From NCBI GenBank assembly GCA_964570285.1, contig CAZMXP010000001.1:1-64000 (forward strand): a stretch of 64,000 nucleotides of DNA, written 5' to 3'. This document shows positions 15,823 to 25,948 of the stretch, in pieces (within the stretch, counting starts at the first letter, position 1; each line of letters starts with the position of its first letter). The notes under the pieces are model-generated. The model was not told where the DNA came from. It made no database searches and saw only the letters and a list, made by a program, of their open reading frames with translations. Source of the stretch: CAZMXP01 sp964570285. Its GTDB lineage: Bacteria; Planctomycetota; PLA2. The translations under genes and the position numbers were made by a program.

Positions 15823-16847
15823 GCAGCATCGGGATCGCGATCTACGGCTCCGCCGGCTACGGCGGACAGGAGCTGATGCGCCTGCTCGCGACGCATCCGG
15901 CCTTCCGCGTGGCCGCCGCCACGAGCGACCGCTTCCGCGGCCGCTCCGTCGCGGAGACGCTGCCCCAGTTCGTCGGCTTCTACCCCGACCTGCGCTTCAT
16001 CGGGCCGCAGGAGCCCCTGCCGGCGGAGTGCGCCGCCGCCTTCCTCGCCGTGCCGCACGGCGTCTCGAAGCCGCTCTACGCGCAGATGCGCGACGTCCGC
16101 CCCGACCTCCGGGTCGTCGACCTGTCGAACGACTTCCGCCTGCAGGACCAGGAGCGCTACTACCGCGTCCACGGCGCGGAGCAGCGCTTTCCCGAGATCG
16201 CCCGCGAGTTCGTCTACGGCATCCCCGAGACGCGCCGCGAGGCGATCCGCGCGGCGCGCCTCGTCGCGAACCCCGGCTGCTTCGCGACGGGCGCGCTGCT
16301 CGCGCTGGCGCCGCTGGCGGAGCGCGGCCTGCTCGCGGGCGACGTGCTCCTCTCGCAGGTGACCGGCTCGTCGGGCTCGGGCGCCGAACCCAAGGACACC
16401 ACGCACCACCCCGAGCGCGCGCAGGACATGCGCGCGTACAAGGTGCTCTCCCACCAGCACCAGCCGGAGATCGAGCAGGAGCTCGAGCGCCTCGGGGCGA
16501 AGGGGTTCGACCTCTCGATGGTGCCCCAGAGCGGGCCCTTCTCCCGCGGCATCTTCACGGTGGCCCACGCGCGCCTCGCGCAGGAGGTCGAGGTGGCGCC
16601 GCTCTACGAGCAGCGCTACGCGCGCGAGTACTTCGTGCGCGTGCGCAAGCAGACGCCGACGCTGCGCCATGTCGCCCGCACGAACTTCTGCGACGTCGCC
16701 GTCCACCAGCAGGGGCGCCGCGTCGTCGTGCTCTCCGCGATCGACAACCTCGGCAAGGGCATGGCGGGCCAGGCGATCCAGAACATGAACCTGCTCTTCG
16801 GCCTCGACGAGACGACCGGCCTCAGGACGCCCGGCGCCAACCCGTGA
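15819..16847 (+). CDS. argC: N-acyl-gamma-glutamyl-phosphate reductase
   Basis: 342 residues. It reduces N-acyl-glutamyl-phosphate to the semialdehyde with NADPH. Rossmann start GIAIYGSAGYGGQELMRLL, active-site cysteine in VANPGCFATG, and the catalytic His region HQHQPEIEQEL are visible. Length and layout match ArgC. The acyl group is probably succinyl rather than acetyl, judging from ArgF'. ATGA overlap with the P-loop gene and GTGA overlap with argD. Confidence 0.92.
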   Translation: MSSIGIAIYGSAGYGGQELMRLLATHPAFRVAAATSDRFRGRSVAETLPQFVGFYPDLRFIGPQEPLPAECAAAFLAVPHGVSKPLYAQMRDVRPDLRVVDLSNDFRLQDQERYYRVHGAEQRFPEIAREFVYGIPETRREAIRAARLVANPGCFATGALLALAPLAERGLLAGDVLLSQVTGSSGSGAEPKDTTHHPERAQDMRAYKVLSHQHQPEIEQELERLGAKGFDLSMVPQSGPFSRGIFTVAHARLAQEVEVAPLYEQRYAREYFVRVRKQTPTLRHVARTNFCDVAVHQQGRRVVVLSAIDNLGKGMAGQAIQNMNLLFGLDETTGLRTPGANP

Positions 16848-17992
16848 CGCGCGAGGAGATCGTCGCCGCCGCGGGGCGGTTCGAGATGCCCGCCTACCCG
16901 CGCCTCGACCTCGTCGCGGCGCGCGGGAAGGGCCCGTGGGTCTGGGATGTGGACGGCACCCGCTACCTCGACCTCTACGGCGGCCACGCGGTCTCGCTGC
17001 TCGGCCACTCGCCCGACCGGGTCGTCGCGGCGATCGCGGCGCAGGCGCGCGACCTGCTCTTCTACAGCAACGTCGTCCACTGCCCGGCGCGGGCCCGTGC
17101 CTCCGCGCGCCTCTGCCGCCTCGCCCCGTGGCCCGACGCGCAGGTCTTCTACGTGAACAGCGGGGCGGAAGCGAACGAGACCGCGCTGAAGATCGCGCGC
17201 AAGGCGACGGGCCGCACGGCGGTCGTCGCGTTCCGCGGCGGCTTCCACGGGCGCACGCTGGGCGCGCTGGGCGCGACCGCGCTCGGCCACTACCGCGACC
17301 AGGCCTCCCCCCTGCTTGACCCGGGCGCCTTCCGCTTCGCCGAGCCCGGCGGCGACCTCTCCGGGATCGACGAGGAGTGCGCGGCGGTCCTGATCGAGCC
17401 CGTGCAGTCGATGGGAGGCATGAGGACGCTCACGGCCGACCAGGCCCGTGCGCTCCGCCGCCGCTGCGACGAGACCGGCGCGAAGCTGGTCTTCGACGAG
17501 GTCCAGACCGCGCCGGCGCGCACCGGGGCGTGGTTCGCCGGCGCCCTCTGGGGGGTCGAGCCCGACCTGATCACGACGGCGAAGGGGCTCGCGTCGGGGT
17601 TCCCCGCCGGGGTCGTGCTGGCGAGGGGCGCCGTCGCCGCGACGGTCCGGAGCGGCGACCAGGGCACGACCTTTGGCGGCGGCCCCGTCGCGTGCGCCGC
17701 GATCGACGCGACGCTCGCGCTCCTGGAGGAGATCGACGGGCCGGCGTGCGCGCGGGCGATCGAAGGGAAGATCAGGAGGGGGCTCGGGGGCCGGGAGGTG
17801 CTCGGCGCCGGCGCGCTGCTCGGCATCCGCGTGCCGGGACCCGCGGTGATCGACCGCCTGCGCACCGGGCACCGTGTTCTCGTCGGCGGCTGCCCCGGCG
17901 ATCCGACGGTCGTGCGCATCTTCCCGCCGCTGAACATCACCGACGCCGAACTCGACGAGGGGATCGCGGCGCTGCGGAGCGTGCTCGGATGA
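16844..17992 (+). CDS. argD: N-acylornithine aminotransferase (class III)
   Basis: 382 residues, GTG start overlapping the argC stop. PLP-dependent class III aminotransferase: NSGAEANETALKIARKATG, FHGRTLGALGATALGHY, Asp in LVFDEVQTAPARTG, and the PLP lysine in TTAKGLASGFPAG. It converts N-acyl-glutamate semialdehyde to N-acylornithine using glutamate. It is placed between argC and argF' as in other arginine operons. Confidence 0.92.
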   Translation: MTREEIVAAAGRFEMPAYPRLDLVAARGKGPWVWDVDGTRYLDLYGGHAVSLLGHSPDRVVAAIAAQARDLLFYSNVVHCPARARASARLCRLAPWPDAQVFYVNSGAEANETALKIARKATGRTAVVAFRGGFHGRTLGALGATALGHYRDQASPLLDPGAFRFAEPGGDLSGIDEECAAVLIEPVQSMGGMRTLTADQARALRRRCDETGAKLVFDEVQTAPARTGAWFAGALWGVEPDLITTAKGLASGFPAGVVLARGAVAATVRSGDQGTTFGGGPVACAAIDATLALLEEIDGPACARAIEGKIRRGLGGREVLGAGALLGIRVPGPAVIDRLRTGHRVLVGGCPGDPTVVRIFPPLNITDAELDEGIAALRSVLG

Positions 17993-18993
17993 GGAACCGC
18001 TCGATCCTGGGCCTCGAGGACCTCTCCACCGGCGAGATCGACCGCCTGCTCGACCTCGCGCGCCGCTTCCGCGAGGAGGGGATCCCCGCCGCGCGGCCCG
18101 GACGCTTCGTCTGCGGCCTCTTCTTCGACCCGTCGCTGCGCACGCGCACGGCGCTGGAGATCGCCTCGGTCTCCCTTGGCGCGCACGCGATCGTCCACAA
18201 CGTCGGCCAAGGGGTCTGGAAGCTGGAGACCCGGGATGGCGCGATCATGGACGGGGACCGCGTCGAGCACGTGCGCGACGCGGTGGGGAAGTTCCTGAGC
18301 GGCGTCGTGGACGCGATCGGCGTCCGGAGCTTCTCCGACCTCTCGCTCCCCTACGAGGAGAACCGGCAGGACCCGGTGCTGCGCGCGATCGCCGCCTGCT
18401 CGCAGGTGCCCGTGATCAACCTCGAGTCGACGATGGCCCACCCGATGCAGGGGCTCGCCGACCTGCTGGTGCTCAGGAACCACCTGCGGGGCGCGCCGTC
18501 CGACCACGAGGTCGCGATCACCTGGGCGTGGCATCCCAAGCCGCTCCCGATGGCGGTGCCGAACACCGCGCTGCTCGCGTTCACGCGCGCCGGCTACCGC
18601 GTGCGCCTCGTCCATCCGCCCGGCTTCGACCTCGACCCCGACGTGATGGCTCGCGCGCGCGGCTACGCCGGGGACCGGCTCACGCTGCACCACGACATGG
18701 ACGAGGGGCTCGCGGGCGCGAAGGTGATCTACGCGAAGTCCTGGGGCGCGATCCCGGAGTACGCCACTCCCCCGGGCCCCCTCGGCATCCGCGGCGTGCT
18801 GCGCGGCTGGATCGTGGACGAGCGCCGGCAGGCCCTCGCCAGGCCCGGCGCCTTCATGCACTGCCTGCCGGTGCGGCGCAACGTGATCGTGACCGACGGG
18901 GTCATCGACGGCCCGCAGAGCTGGGTCGCGGAACAGGCGCGCTCGCGCGTGCTGACGCAGGCGGCGGTCCTGCACGAGGTGCTACCCGCATGA
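17989..18993 (+). CDS. argF': N-succinyl/N-acetylornithine carbamoyltransferase (ArgF')
   Basis: 334 residues. The carbamoyl-phosphate motif is FFDPSLRTRT (not the STRTR of ordinary ornithine carbamoyltransferase), followed by GQGVWKLET, MDGDRVEH, HPMQ, WAWHPKPLPMAVPN and FMHCLPVRRN. These are the hallmarks of the acylornithine carbamoyltransferases of Xanthomonas (acetyl) and Bacteroides (succinyl); the WKLET and HCLPVRRN segments are closest to the Bacteroides enzyme. The residue that sets acyl specificity is Glu92 in the Xanthomonas enzyme and Pro90 in Bacteroides; here it is Val92 (codon 18262-18264). Val at this position is reported to favour succinylornithine. It overlaps argD and argB by ATGA. 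Confidence 0.9.
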   Translation: MRNRSILGLEDLSTGEIDRLLDLARRFREEGIPAARPGRFVCGLFFDPSLRTRTALEIASVSLGAHAIVHNVGQGVWKLETRDGAIMDGDRVEHVRDAVGKFLSGVVDAIGVRSFSDLSLPYEENRQDPVLRAIAACSQVPVINLESTMAHPMQGLADLLVLRNHLRGAPSDHEVAITWAWHPKPLPMAVPNTALLAFTRAGYRVRLVHPPGFDLDPDVMARARGYAGDRLTLHHDMDEGLAGAKVIYAKSWGAIPEYATPPGPLGIRGVLRGWIVDERRQALARPGAFMHCLPVRRNVIVTDGVIDGPQSWVAEQARSRVLTQAAVLHEVLPA

Positions 18994-19907
18994 ACGAGAA
19001 CGGCGTCGAAGTCCTGCTCGAGGCGCTCCCCTACCTGCGCCGGCACAAGGGGGCGACCTTCGTCGTCAAGTGCGGCGGCGAGATCGCCCGCGACCGCGAC
19101 GCGCTCGGCCACCTCGCGCGCGACCTCGCGCTGGTCTTCCACGTCGGCATCCGCGTCGTGGTGGTGCACGGCGGCGGCCCGCAGGCGACGGAACTCTCCA
19201 AGCGCCTCGGCCACGAACCGCAGATCATCGGCGGGCGCCGCATCACCGACGATGCGACCCTCGAGATCGCGAAGATGGTCTTCGCCGGGCAGATCAACAC
19301 CGACCTGCTCGGCGCCTTCCGGCGCGAGGGGCTCCGGCCGGTGGGCGTCAGCGGCGTCGATGCGGGGCTGATCCATGCGGTGCGGCGCCCGACCACCGAG
19401 ATGCGCGATCCCGCGACCGGCGAGACGCGGCAGGTCGACTTCGGCCACGTCGGGGACATCACGAGCGTGGATACGCGCCTGCTCGTGAAGCTGATGGAGG
19501 AGAGCTACCTGCCGGTGCTCGCCTCCCTGGGCAGCGACCGCGAAGGCAACATCTTCAACATCAATGCCGACACGGTCGCGGCGCGCCTCGCGATCGACCT
19601 GAAGGCGGACAAGCTGATCCTGCTGACCGACGCGCCCGGCCTGCTCGAGAACCCCGAGGACCGGACGAGCCTCGTCAGCCACCTGAGCGCGCAGCGGGCG
19701 GAGGAGATGCTCGCGTCGGGGGCGATCCGGGACGGCATGCGCCCGAAGATCGAGACGCTGATCGAGGCGGTGCGCGGCGGCGTCCCGCGCGCGCACATCC
19801 TCGACGGCAAGCTGCCGCACAGCCTGCTCGTCGAGCTCTTCACGTGGGACGGCAACGGAACGATGATGACGTCGCGCGAGGAAGAGAAGCGCTACCTCGA
19901 CGAGTAG
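18990..19907 (+). CDS. argB: N-acylglutamate kinase
   Basis: 305 residues. Amino-acid-kinase fold: FVVKCGGEIARD (ATP lysine), VVVHGGGPQATELSKRLG, then EPQIIGGRRITDDATLEIAKMVFAG as in ArgB, and DAPGLLENPEDRTSLVS with IRDGMRPKIETLIEAV near the end. It phosphorylates N-acetyl- or N-succinyl-glutamate. Length is about 15-45 residues more than the shortest ArgBs, mostly from an insert around RPTTEMRDPATGETRQVDFG. It begins at the ATGA overlap with argF'; a 6-bp gap separates it from argE'. Confidence 0.92.
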   Translation: MNENGVEVLLEALPYLRRHKGATFVVKCGGEIARDRDALGHLARDLALVFHVGIRVVVVHGGGPQATELSKRLGHEPQIIGGRRITDDATLEIAKMVFAGQINTDLLGAFRREGLRPVGVSGVDAGLIHAVRRPTTEMRDPATGETRQVDFGHVGDITSVDTRLLVKLMEESYLPVLASLGSDREGNIFNINADTVAARLAIDLKADKLILLTDAPGLLENPEDRTSLVSHLSAQRAEEMLASGAIRDGMRPKIETLIEAVRGGVPRAHILDGKLPHSLLVELFTWDGNGTMMTSREEEKRYLDE

Positions 19908-19913
19908 CCGCCG

Positions 19914-20938
19914 ATGGACGTCGTCGCGCTGACCCGGGATCTGGTCCGCATCCCCTCGGTGTCGGGCCAGGAGGCCGCCTGCGTCTCGATGCTCCGGGAG
20001 CGCCTGCGCGGGCACGGTCCCGCCGTCTCCGGGCGGAACCTCTTCGCCGTGCGCGGCGAGGGCCCGCGCACGCTGCTGCTCAACAGCCACACCGACACGG
20101 TGCCCTCGTCGCCCGACTGGAAAGCCGACCCGCACGCCGCGACGCTCGCGGACGGGAAGATCACGGGGCTTGGGGCCAACGACGCGAAGGGGCCGCTGGC
20201 GGCGCTCGCGTGCGCCTTCGTCACGGCGCGCCTGCCGCGCGGCGCGCGCCTCGTGCTCGCGGCCACCTGCGACGAGGAGACCGGCGGCCAGGGGCTCGGC
20301 GTGCTGCGACCCGAGCTTCCGGAGATCCACGCGGCCATCATCGGGGAGCCGACCTTCCTGCAGGTCTGTTCCTGCCAGCGGGGGCTCCTGCGCCTGCGCC
20401 TCAGGGCCAAGGGGAAGCGCGCCCACGCGTCGCGCCCGTGGCAGGGGGAAAACGCGATCGAGAAGGCGGCCCGCGACATCGCACGCATCGCCGCCCTCGA
20501 ACTCCCCCGCCATCCGCTGCTCGGGCCGTCGACGGCGCAGGTGACCGTCATCCAGGGGGGCGTGCGGACCAACGTCGTGCCTCCGGAGTGCACGATGGAA
20601 CTCGACGCGCGGACGGTGCCCGCCCTCGACAACCGCGCGCTGCACGCGCTGCTCGCGCGCACGCTCGAGAGCGAGATCGAGCTGATGAGCGAGCGGTTCC
20701 ACCCGGTGGAGACCTCGCGCGACGAGCCGATCGTGCAGGCGGCGCTCGCCGCCGCGGGAGGCGGCGAGCCCGTCGCGTTCGGCGGCGTCTCCGACCTCTT
20801 CCATGTGCGCGACGTGCCGGGCGTGATCCTCGGCCCCGGCCGCAGCGAGCAGAGCCACGCCGCCGACGAGTGGGTCGAGGTCGAACAGCTCGAACGCGGC
20901 GTCGAGACCTATCGCGGCACGATCGAGAGGTACTTCGC

Positions 20939-20942
<4 letters not shown>
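19914..20942 (+). CDS. argE': N-acylcitrulline deacylase (M20 family, ArgE/DapE-like)
   Basis: 342 residues. M20 metallopeptidase with a full metal set: HTDTVP (His, Asp), ANDAKGP (bridging Asp), CDEETGG (Glu pair), EPT and a C-terminal SEQSHAADEW (His). Lid domain in the middle (GKRAHASRPWQGENAIEKA). In pathways with ArgF' the deacylase acts on acylcitrulline, after carbamoylation; its place between argF'/argB and argH agrees. The substrate would be N-succinylcitrulline if ArgF' is succinyl-specific (inference). ATG start, TGA overlaps argH as ATGA. Confidence 0.88.
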
Positions 20943-22321
<1,379 letters not shown>

Positions 22322-22356
22322 GCGAACCTCCCGCGCGCCCGGCGGTTCTACCGCCC

Positions 22357-23148
22357 GTGGACTACGCCGACGCCTCCTCGCCGCTGGTGCGCCACTACGA
22401 GGCCGACTATGCCGCGCTGCGCACGCCGGGCGGGGACGTCGAGTTCTATCTCGAGGAGGCGCGGCGCGCCCGCGGCGCCTGTCTCGAGTTCGGCTGCGGC
22501 AGCGGCCGCATCCTCGGCCCGATCGCGGAGGCGGGCATCGAAGCGTGGGGTGTCGACAGCAGCGAGGGCATGCTGGCGCAGGCGCGCCGGCGACTCGGGG
22601 CGCGAGCTACGCTGCACCTTGGCGACATGCGCGACATCGACCTCGGTAGGACCTTCGCGCTCGTCACGGTCCCCTTCCGGGCGCTCTCCCACCTGCTCGA
22701 GGCCGACGACCACCTGCGGGCGTTCCGCAACGTGCGCCGCCACCTCGCGCCGGGCGGGAGGCTCGTCTTCGACGTCTTCCAGCCCGACCCGCGATTCACC
22801 GCGCAGCCGTGGCCGGAGGTCCTCCAGTTGGAGCGCGCCGAGGGGGCCGCGCGCGTGCGCCGCTACGCCTCCGGCGTCCCCCACATCTCGCGACAGGTCA
22901 GCGAGGTCAGGATGCGCTGGGAGATCGAGCGGGAGGGCGGGGTGATCGACCGCGAGGAGTGTCTCTTTCCGATGCGCTGGTTCCATCGGTTCGAACTGGA
23001 GCACGCGTTGGCACGTGCCGGCCTGCGCGTGGAGGCGATCCACGGGGCGTTCGACCGGCGCCCCCTCGACGACGAGTCCAAAGAGATGATCTTCGTCGCG
23101 CGGCGGGGGCGTGGGCGTCGGGACGGGCGCGCCTCTTCAGGCGCCTAG
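22357..23148 (+). CDS. Class I SAM-dependent methyltransferase
   Basis: 263 residues from a GTG. Motif I is LEFGCGSGRILGPIAEAG, with GVDSSEGMLAQARRR as motif II, GDMRDIDLG, and a post-motif LAPGGRLVFDVFQPDPR. The substrate cannot be told. It follows argH by 35 bp on the same strand and may be read from the arg operon without having a role in it. The extreme C-terminus (GRGRRDGRASSGA) runs into low-complexity DNA ahead of the scaffold gap and may be slightly wrong. Confidence 0.8.
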   Translation: MDYADASSPLVRHYEADYAALRTPGGDVEFYLEEARRARGACLEFGCGSGRILGPIAEAGIEAWGVDSSEGMLAQARRRLGARATLHLGDMRDIDLGRTFALVTVPFRALSHLLEADDHLRAFRNVRRHLAPGGRLVFDVFQPDPRFTAQPWPEVLQLERAEGAARVRRYASGVPHISRQVSEVRMRWEIEREGGVIDREECLFPMRWFHRFELEHALARAGLRVEAIHGAFDRRPLDDESKEMIFVARRGRGRRDGRASSGA

Positions 23149-23461
23149 CGGTTGGGGGGGGCGGGGGGGCCTGCCTCGTGTCGGCCGAGGGAGGCTGCCC
23201 CCCCCCCCCCCCCCCCACCCCCACGCCCGGCGGGCGCCCGGGGGGGGCCNNNNNNNNNNGCCGCGGTTGGCCGGGCCCGCCCCCCCCCCCCCCCCCGCGG
23301 CCCCCGCCCCCCCCCCCCCCCCCGCCCGGGGGGGGGGGGGGGGCGCCCCCCCCCCGGCCCCCCCTGCCTCCCGTCGGCCTGACGGCCGCCTGCGGGATCC
23401 CTCCCCCACCCTGTCCCGGAACCGGGTAGACTGGAGGTGTTCGGCAACTGAGGAGGCCCTT
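23149..23461. other. Low-complexity G/C homopolymer stretch with scaffold gap (no gene)
   Basis: 313 bp with no supportable gene. It contains runs of 8 to 17 G or C (for example 23157-23175, 23200-23216, 23280-23300, 23305-23345) and a run of ten N at 23250-23259. The exact length and sequence here should not be trusted. The last 40 bp hold GAGGAGG (about 23450-23456), the Shine-Dalgarno for the next gene. Confidence 0.85.
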
Positions 23462-24949
23462 CTGAGCGCTTGGAGTCGATCCATTCTCGGGCTGGGGTTG
23501 CTGCTCGCCTCCTGCGGGGGAGGGGGCGGCGCGGCCCCCGTAGCCACCGAGTTCCAGCTCACGCAGACGACGCCGCGGGACGAGTCCGAGGACATCCCCC
23601 TCGTCTCGGAGATCAATCTCGTCTTCAGCCACGCGGTGGATCCCGCGTCGTTGACGGACGAGTCCTTCCAGGTGATCGCCGAGAGCGGCGACCGCGTCCG
23701 GGGCGCCCGGCTGATCCCGGCGCTCAATCGCAGCCTCGCGCGTTTCCTGCCGCAGACCGGATTCCTGCCCTTCGCGGTGCACACGGTGCGCGTCACGCGG
23801 GACGTGCGCGACACGGAGGGCAGGCCCCTCGACCGCGAGTACACGTTCGAATTCCAGACCGAGCCGGCGGGGCCGGTGCTGCCCTCGCAGTCGCAGGTCG
23901 AGGATCTGGGCGACCTGCTGAAGGTAGGACGCTGGTTCCACCGCATGACGCTGCTGCCGAGCAATCGCTTCCTCGTCGCCGGTGGCTATGCCGCGGACAA
24001 CGGCTTGACCGGGTTCGCGGAAAACCTCGTGCCGGCGCTGCGGCAGAGCTTCCTGATCCCCGCGACGATGGCGCAGCCTCGCGCGGGACATGTCCAGATC
24101 ATGCTGGCCGATGGCCGGGTGCTCATCGCGGGCGGCGAGGTCTCCAACGAGCCGTTCGTGCCGATCGCGGCGTGCGAGCTCTTCGACCCCGCGACCTTCC
24201 GCTTCGAAGTGACCTCGCCGATGGGGGCGGCGCGCTCGTTCGCGAGCGGCGTCAGGCTGCACGATGGCCGCGTGCTCGTCAGCGGCGGCCAGAGCCTCGG
24301 GGCGGGTGGCGCCTTCGTCGTCCGGGAGGACGCGGAGATTTACGACCCGGTCGCCCGCACATGGACGCCGGTGGGCGGGACGATGGCCGCGCGGCGCTCG
24401 CACCACGCTTCGTTCCTGCTCGCGTCGACGGACGTGCTCGTGCTGAGCGGGACCCCCGGCCGGCCGAGCGCGGAGTTGTGGGATCCCTTCTCCTCGGCCT
24501 TCGTCCCGCTGATCGGCCAGGGTTACTTCGACCACTATCTCGGTGCCGCGACGACGCTACCGGACGGCCGCCCGTTCATGGCCGGCGGAATCCACACGCT
24601 CGGCGTCAGCATGTTCGACCCCTCCTTCGGCTTCGTCGGGGCGGTGAACACGATGTTCGGCGCGCGAGCCTTCGCTTCGGCAACCGCGCTGCCCGACGGT
24701 CGGGTCATCGTCGCCGGCGGAACCGACTTCGGCGCGGTGCCCGCGCTCTTGCACAACACCATCGACCTCTTCTTCCCCATCGGGCAGACCGGGAAGATGT
24801 TCCGGGTGCCCGACCTCCGGCTGCCGGTCCCGACCACGCACCACGCCGCCGCGCTCGACCCGGACGGCAACGTCTGGCTCGTCGGCGGGCTCCCCTCCGC
24901 GAGCTTCCTGCCCGGCCTGCGGCAGGTCACCGTCCTGCACGGCGAGTAG
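23462..24949 (+). CDS. Kelch-like beta-propeller lipoprotein with Ig-like domain
   Basis: About 495 residues. A signal peptide with lipobox (LLLASCGGGG) points to a lipoprotein. An Ig-like (Big_5/SbsA type) domain follows (TPRDESEDIPLVSEINLVFS to about residue 135), then a galactose-oxidase/kelch-type propeller with repeated DGRVLIAGGE-like blades: ADGRVLIAGGE, HDGRVLVSGGQ, LPDGRPFMAGG, LPDGRVIVAGGT, DPDGNVWLVGG. No catalytic Tyr-Cys copper site is evident, so a binding or scaffold role at the cell surface is likely. Start: CTG at 23462, five bases after GAGGAGG, because no ATG/GTG/TTG lies between the assembly artefact and the signal peptide; the start is uncertain. Convergent with mdh, 10 bp apart. 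Confidence 0.7.
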   Translation: MSAWSRSILGLGLLLASCGGGGGAAPVATEFQLTQTTPRDESEDIPLVSEINLVFSHAVDPASLTDESFQVIAESGDRVRGARLIPALNRSLARFLPQTGFLPFAVHTVRVTRDVRDTEGRPLDREYTFEFQTEPAGPVLPSQSQVEDLGDLLKVGRWFHRMTLLPSNRFLVAGGYAADNGLTGFAENLVPALRQSFLIPATMAQPRAGHVQIMLADGRVLIAGGEVSNEPFVPIAACELFDPATFRFEVTSPMGAARSFASGVRLHDGRVLVSGGQSLGAGGAFVVREDAEIYDPVARTWTPVGGTMAARRSHHASFLLASTDVLVLSGTPGRPSAELWDPFSSAFVPLIGQGYFDHYLGAATTLPDGRPFMAGGIHTLGVSMFDPSFGFVGAVNTMFGARAFASATALPDGRVIVAGGTDFGAVPALLHNTIDLFFPIGQTGKMFRVPDLRLPVPTTHHAAALDPDGNVWLVGGLPSASFLPGLRQVTVLHGE

Positions 24950-24959
24950 CCGGGCGGCG

Positions 24960-25889
24960 CTACAGGAAGGGCGTCACCTCGCGCACGCCCTGCTTCACGG
25001 CGTCCACGGAGACCTGCAGCATCTTGCGCTCGTCCGGGGTCAGGTCGAGTTCGACGATCTGCTGGATCCCCCGGCTGCCGAGGCGGACCGGGACGCCGAG
25101 GTGGATGCCCTCGTGGCCGTACTCGCCCTGCAGGTAGGCGGCGGCGGGCAGCAGGTGGCCGGTGTCGCGCAGGATCGCTTCGACCATGACGGCCGAGGAG
25201 CCGGCGGGGGCGTAGAAGGCGCTGCCCGTCTTCAGCAGGGCGACGATCTCGCCGCCGCCTTTCCGCGTGCGGTCGCAGATCGCGGCCACGCGCTCCTTCG
25301 AGATCAGCTCCGTGATCGGGATGCCGTTCACGGTGCTGAAGCGCGGCAGCGGCACCATCTGGTCCCCGTGCCCCCCGAGGATCATGCCGTTCACGTCGCG
25401 GACCGAGACGCCGAGCTCCCACGCGATGAAGCGGCGGTAGCGGGCGGCATCGAGCACGCCCGCCATGCCCATGACGCGCTCCCGCGGGAATCCCGTGACC
25501 TTCAGGGCGACATAGGCCATCACGTCGAGCGGGTTCGTGACCATGATCACGATCGAATCCGGCGCGTGCTTCCGGATCGCCTCGGAGACGCCCTTCACGA
25601 TGCCCGCGTTGATCTTCAGCAGATCCATGCGGTCCATGCCCGGCTTGCGCGCGATGCCGCTCGTGATGACCACGACGTCGCTGCCCTCGACGGCGGCGAA
25701 GTCGTTGCTCCCCTCGACCTTCACGTCGAAGTCGAAGATCGCGCCGCACTGCGCCATGTCGAGCGCCTTGCCCTGGGGCATGCCCTCGACGATGTCGATC
25801 ATCATCACATCGGCGAGGTTGCGCTCGGCGATCTGGTAGGCGCAGGTGGCGCCGACATTGCCGGCGCCGACGACGGTGACCTTGTGCAT
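24960..25889 (-). CDS. mdh: Malate dehydrogenase (LDH-like type)
   Basis: 309 residues. NAD-binding loop GAGNVGATCAYQIAERNL, VTNPLDVMAYVALK, catalytic His in LGGHGDQMVPLPRF, and the substrate arginine in MAGVLDAARYRRF. At the specificity position, SGIARKPGM has Arg, which selects oxaloacetate/malate over pyruvate/lactate. It is a TCA-cycle enzyme. ATG at 25889. It follows the MCE gene by 59 bp on the same strand but is probably functionally independent. Confidence 0.93.
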   Translation of the reverse strand: MHKVTVVGAGNVGATCAYQIAERNLADVMMIDIVEGMPQGKALDMAQCGAIFDFDVKVEGSNDFAAVEGSDVVVITSGIARKPGMDRMDLLKINAGIVKGVSEAIRKHAPDSIVIMVTNPLDVMAYVALKVTGFPRERVMGMAGVLDAARYRRFIAWELGVSVRDVNGMILGGHGDQMVPLPRFSTVNGIPITELISKERVAAICDRTRKGGGEIVALLKTGSAFYAPAGSSAVMVEAILRDTGHLLPAAAYLQGEYGHEGIHLGVPVRLGSRGIQQIVELDLTPDERKMLQVSVDAVKQGVREVTPFL

Positions 25890-25948
25890 CGATTCCTCCG
25901 CCGCCCATTCTCGCGGCGGCGGGAAGTTTTGCGGGGGCGCGGGGGCCG

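Noticed and set aside
19070..20938. Long upstream extension of the argH frame
   Set aside because: The region is argB and argE' in other frames; argH starts at the ATGA overlap at 20939.
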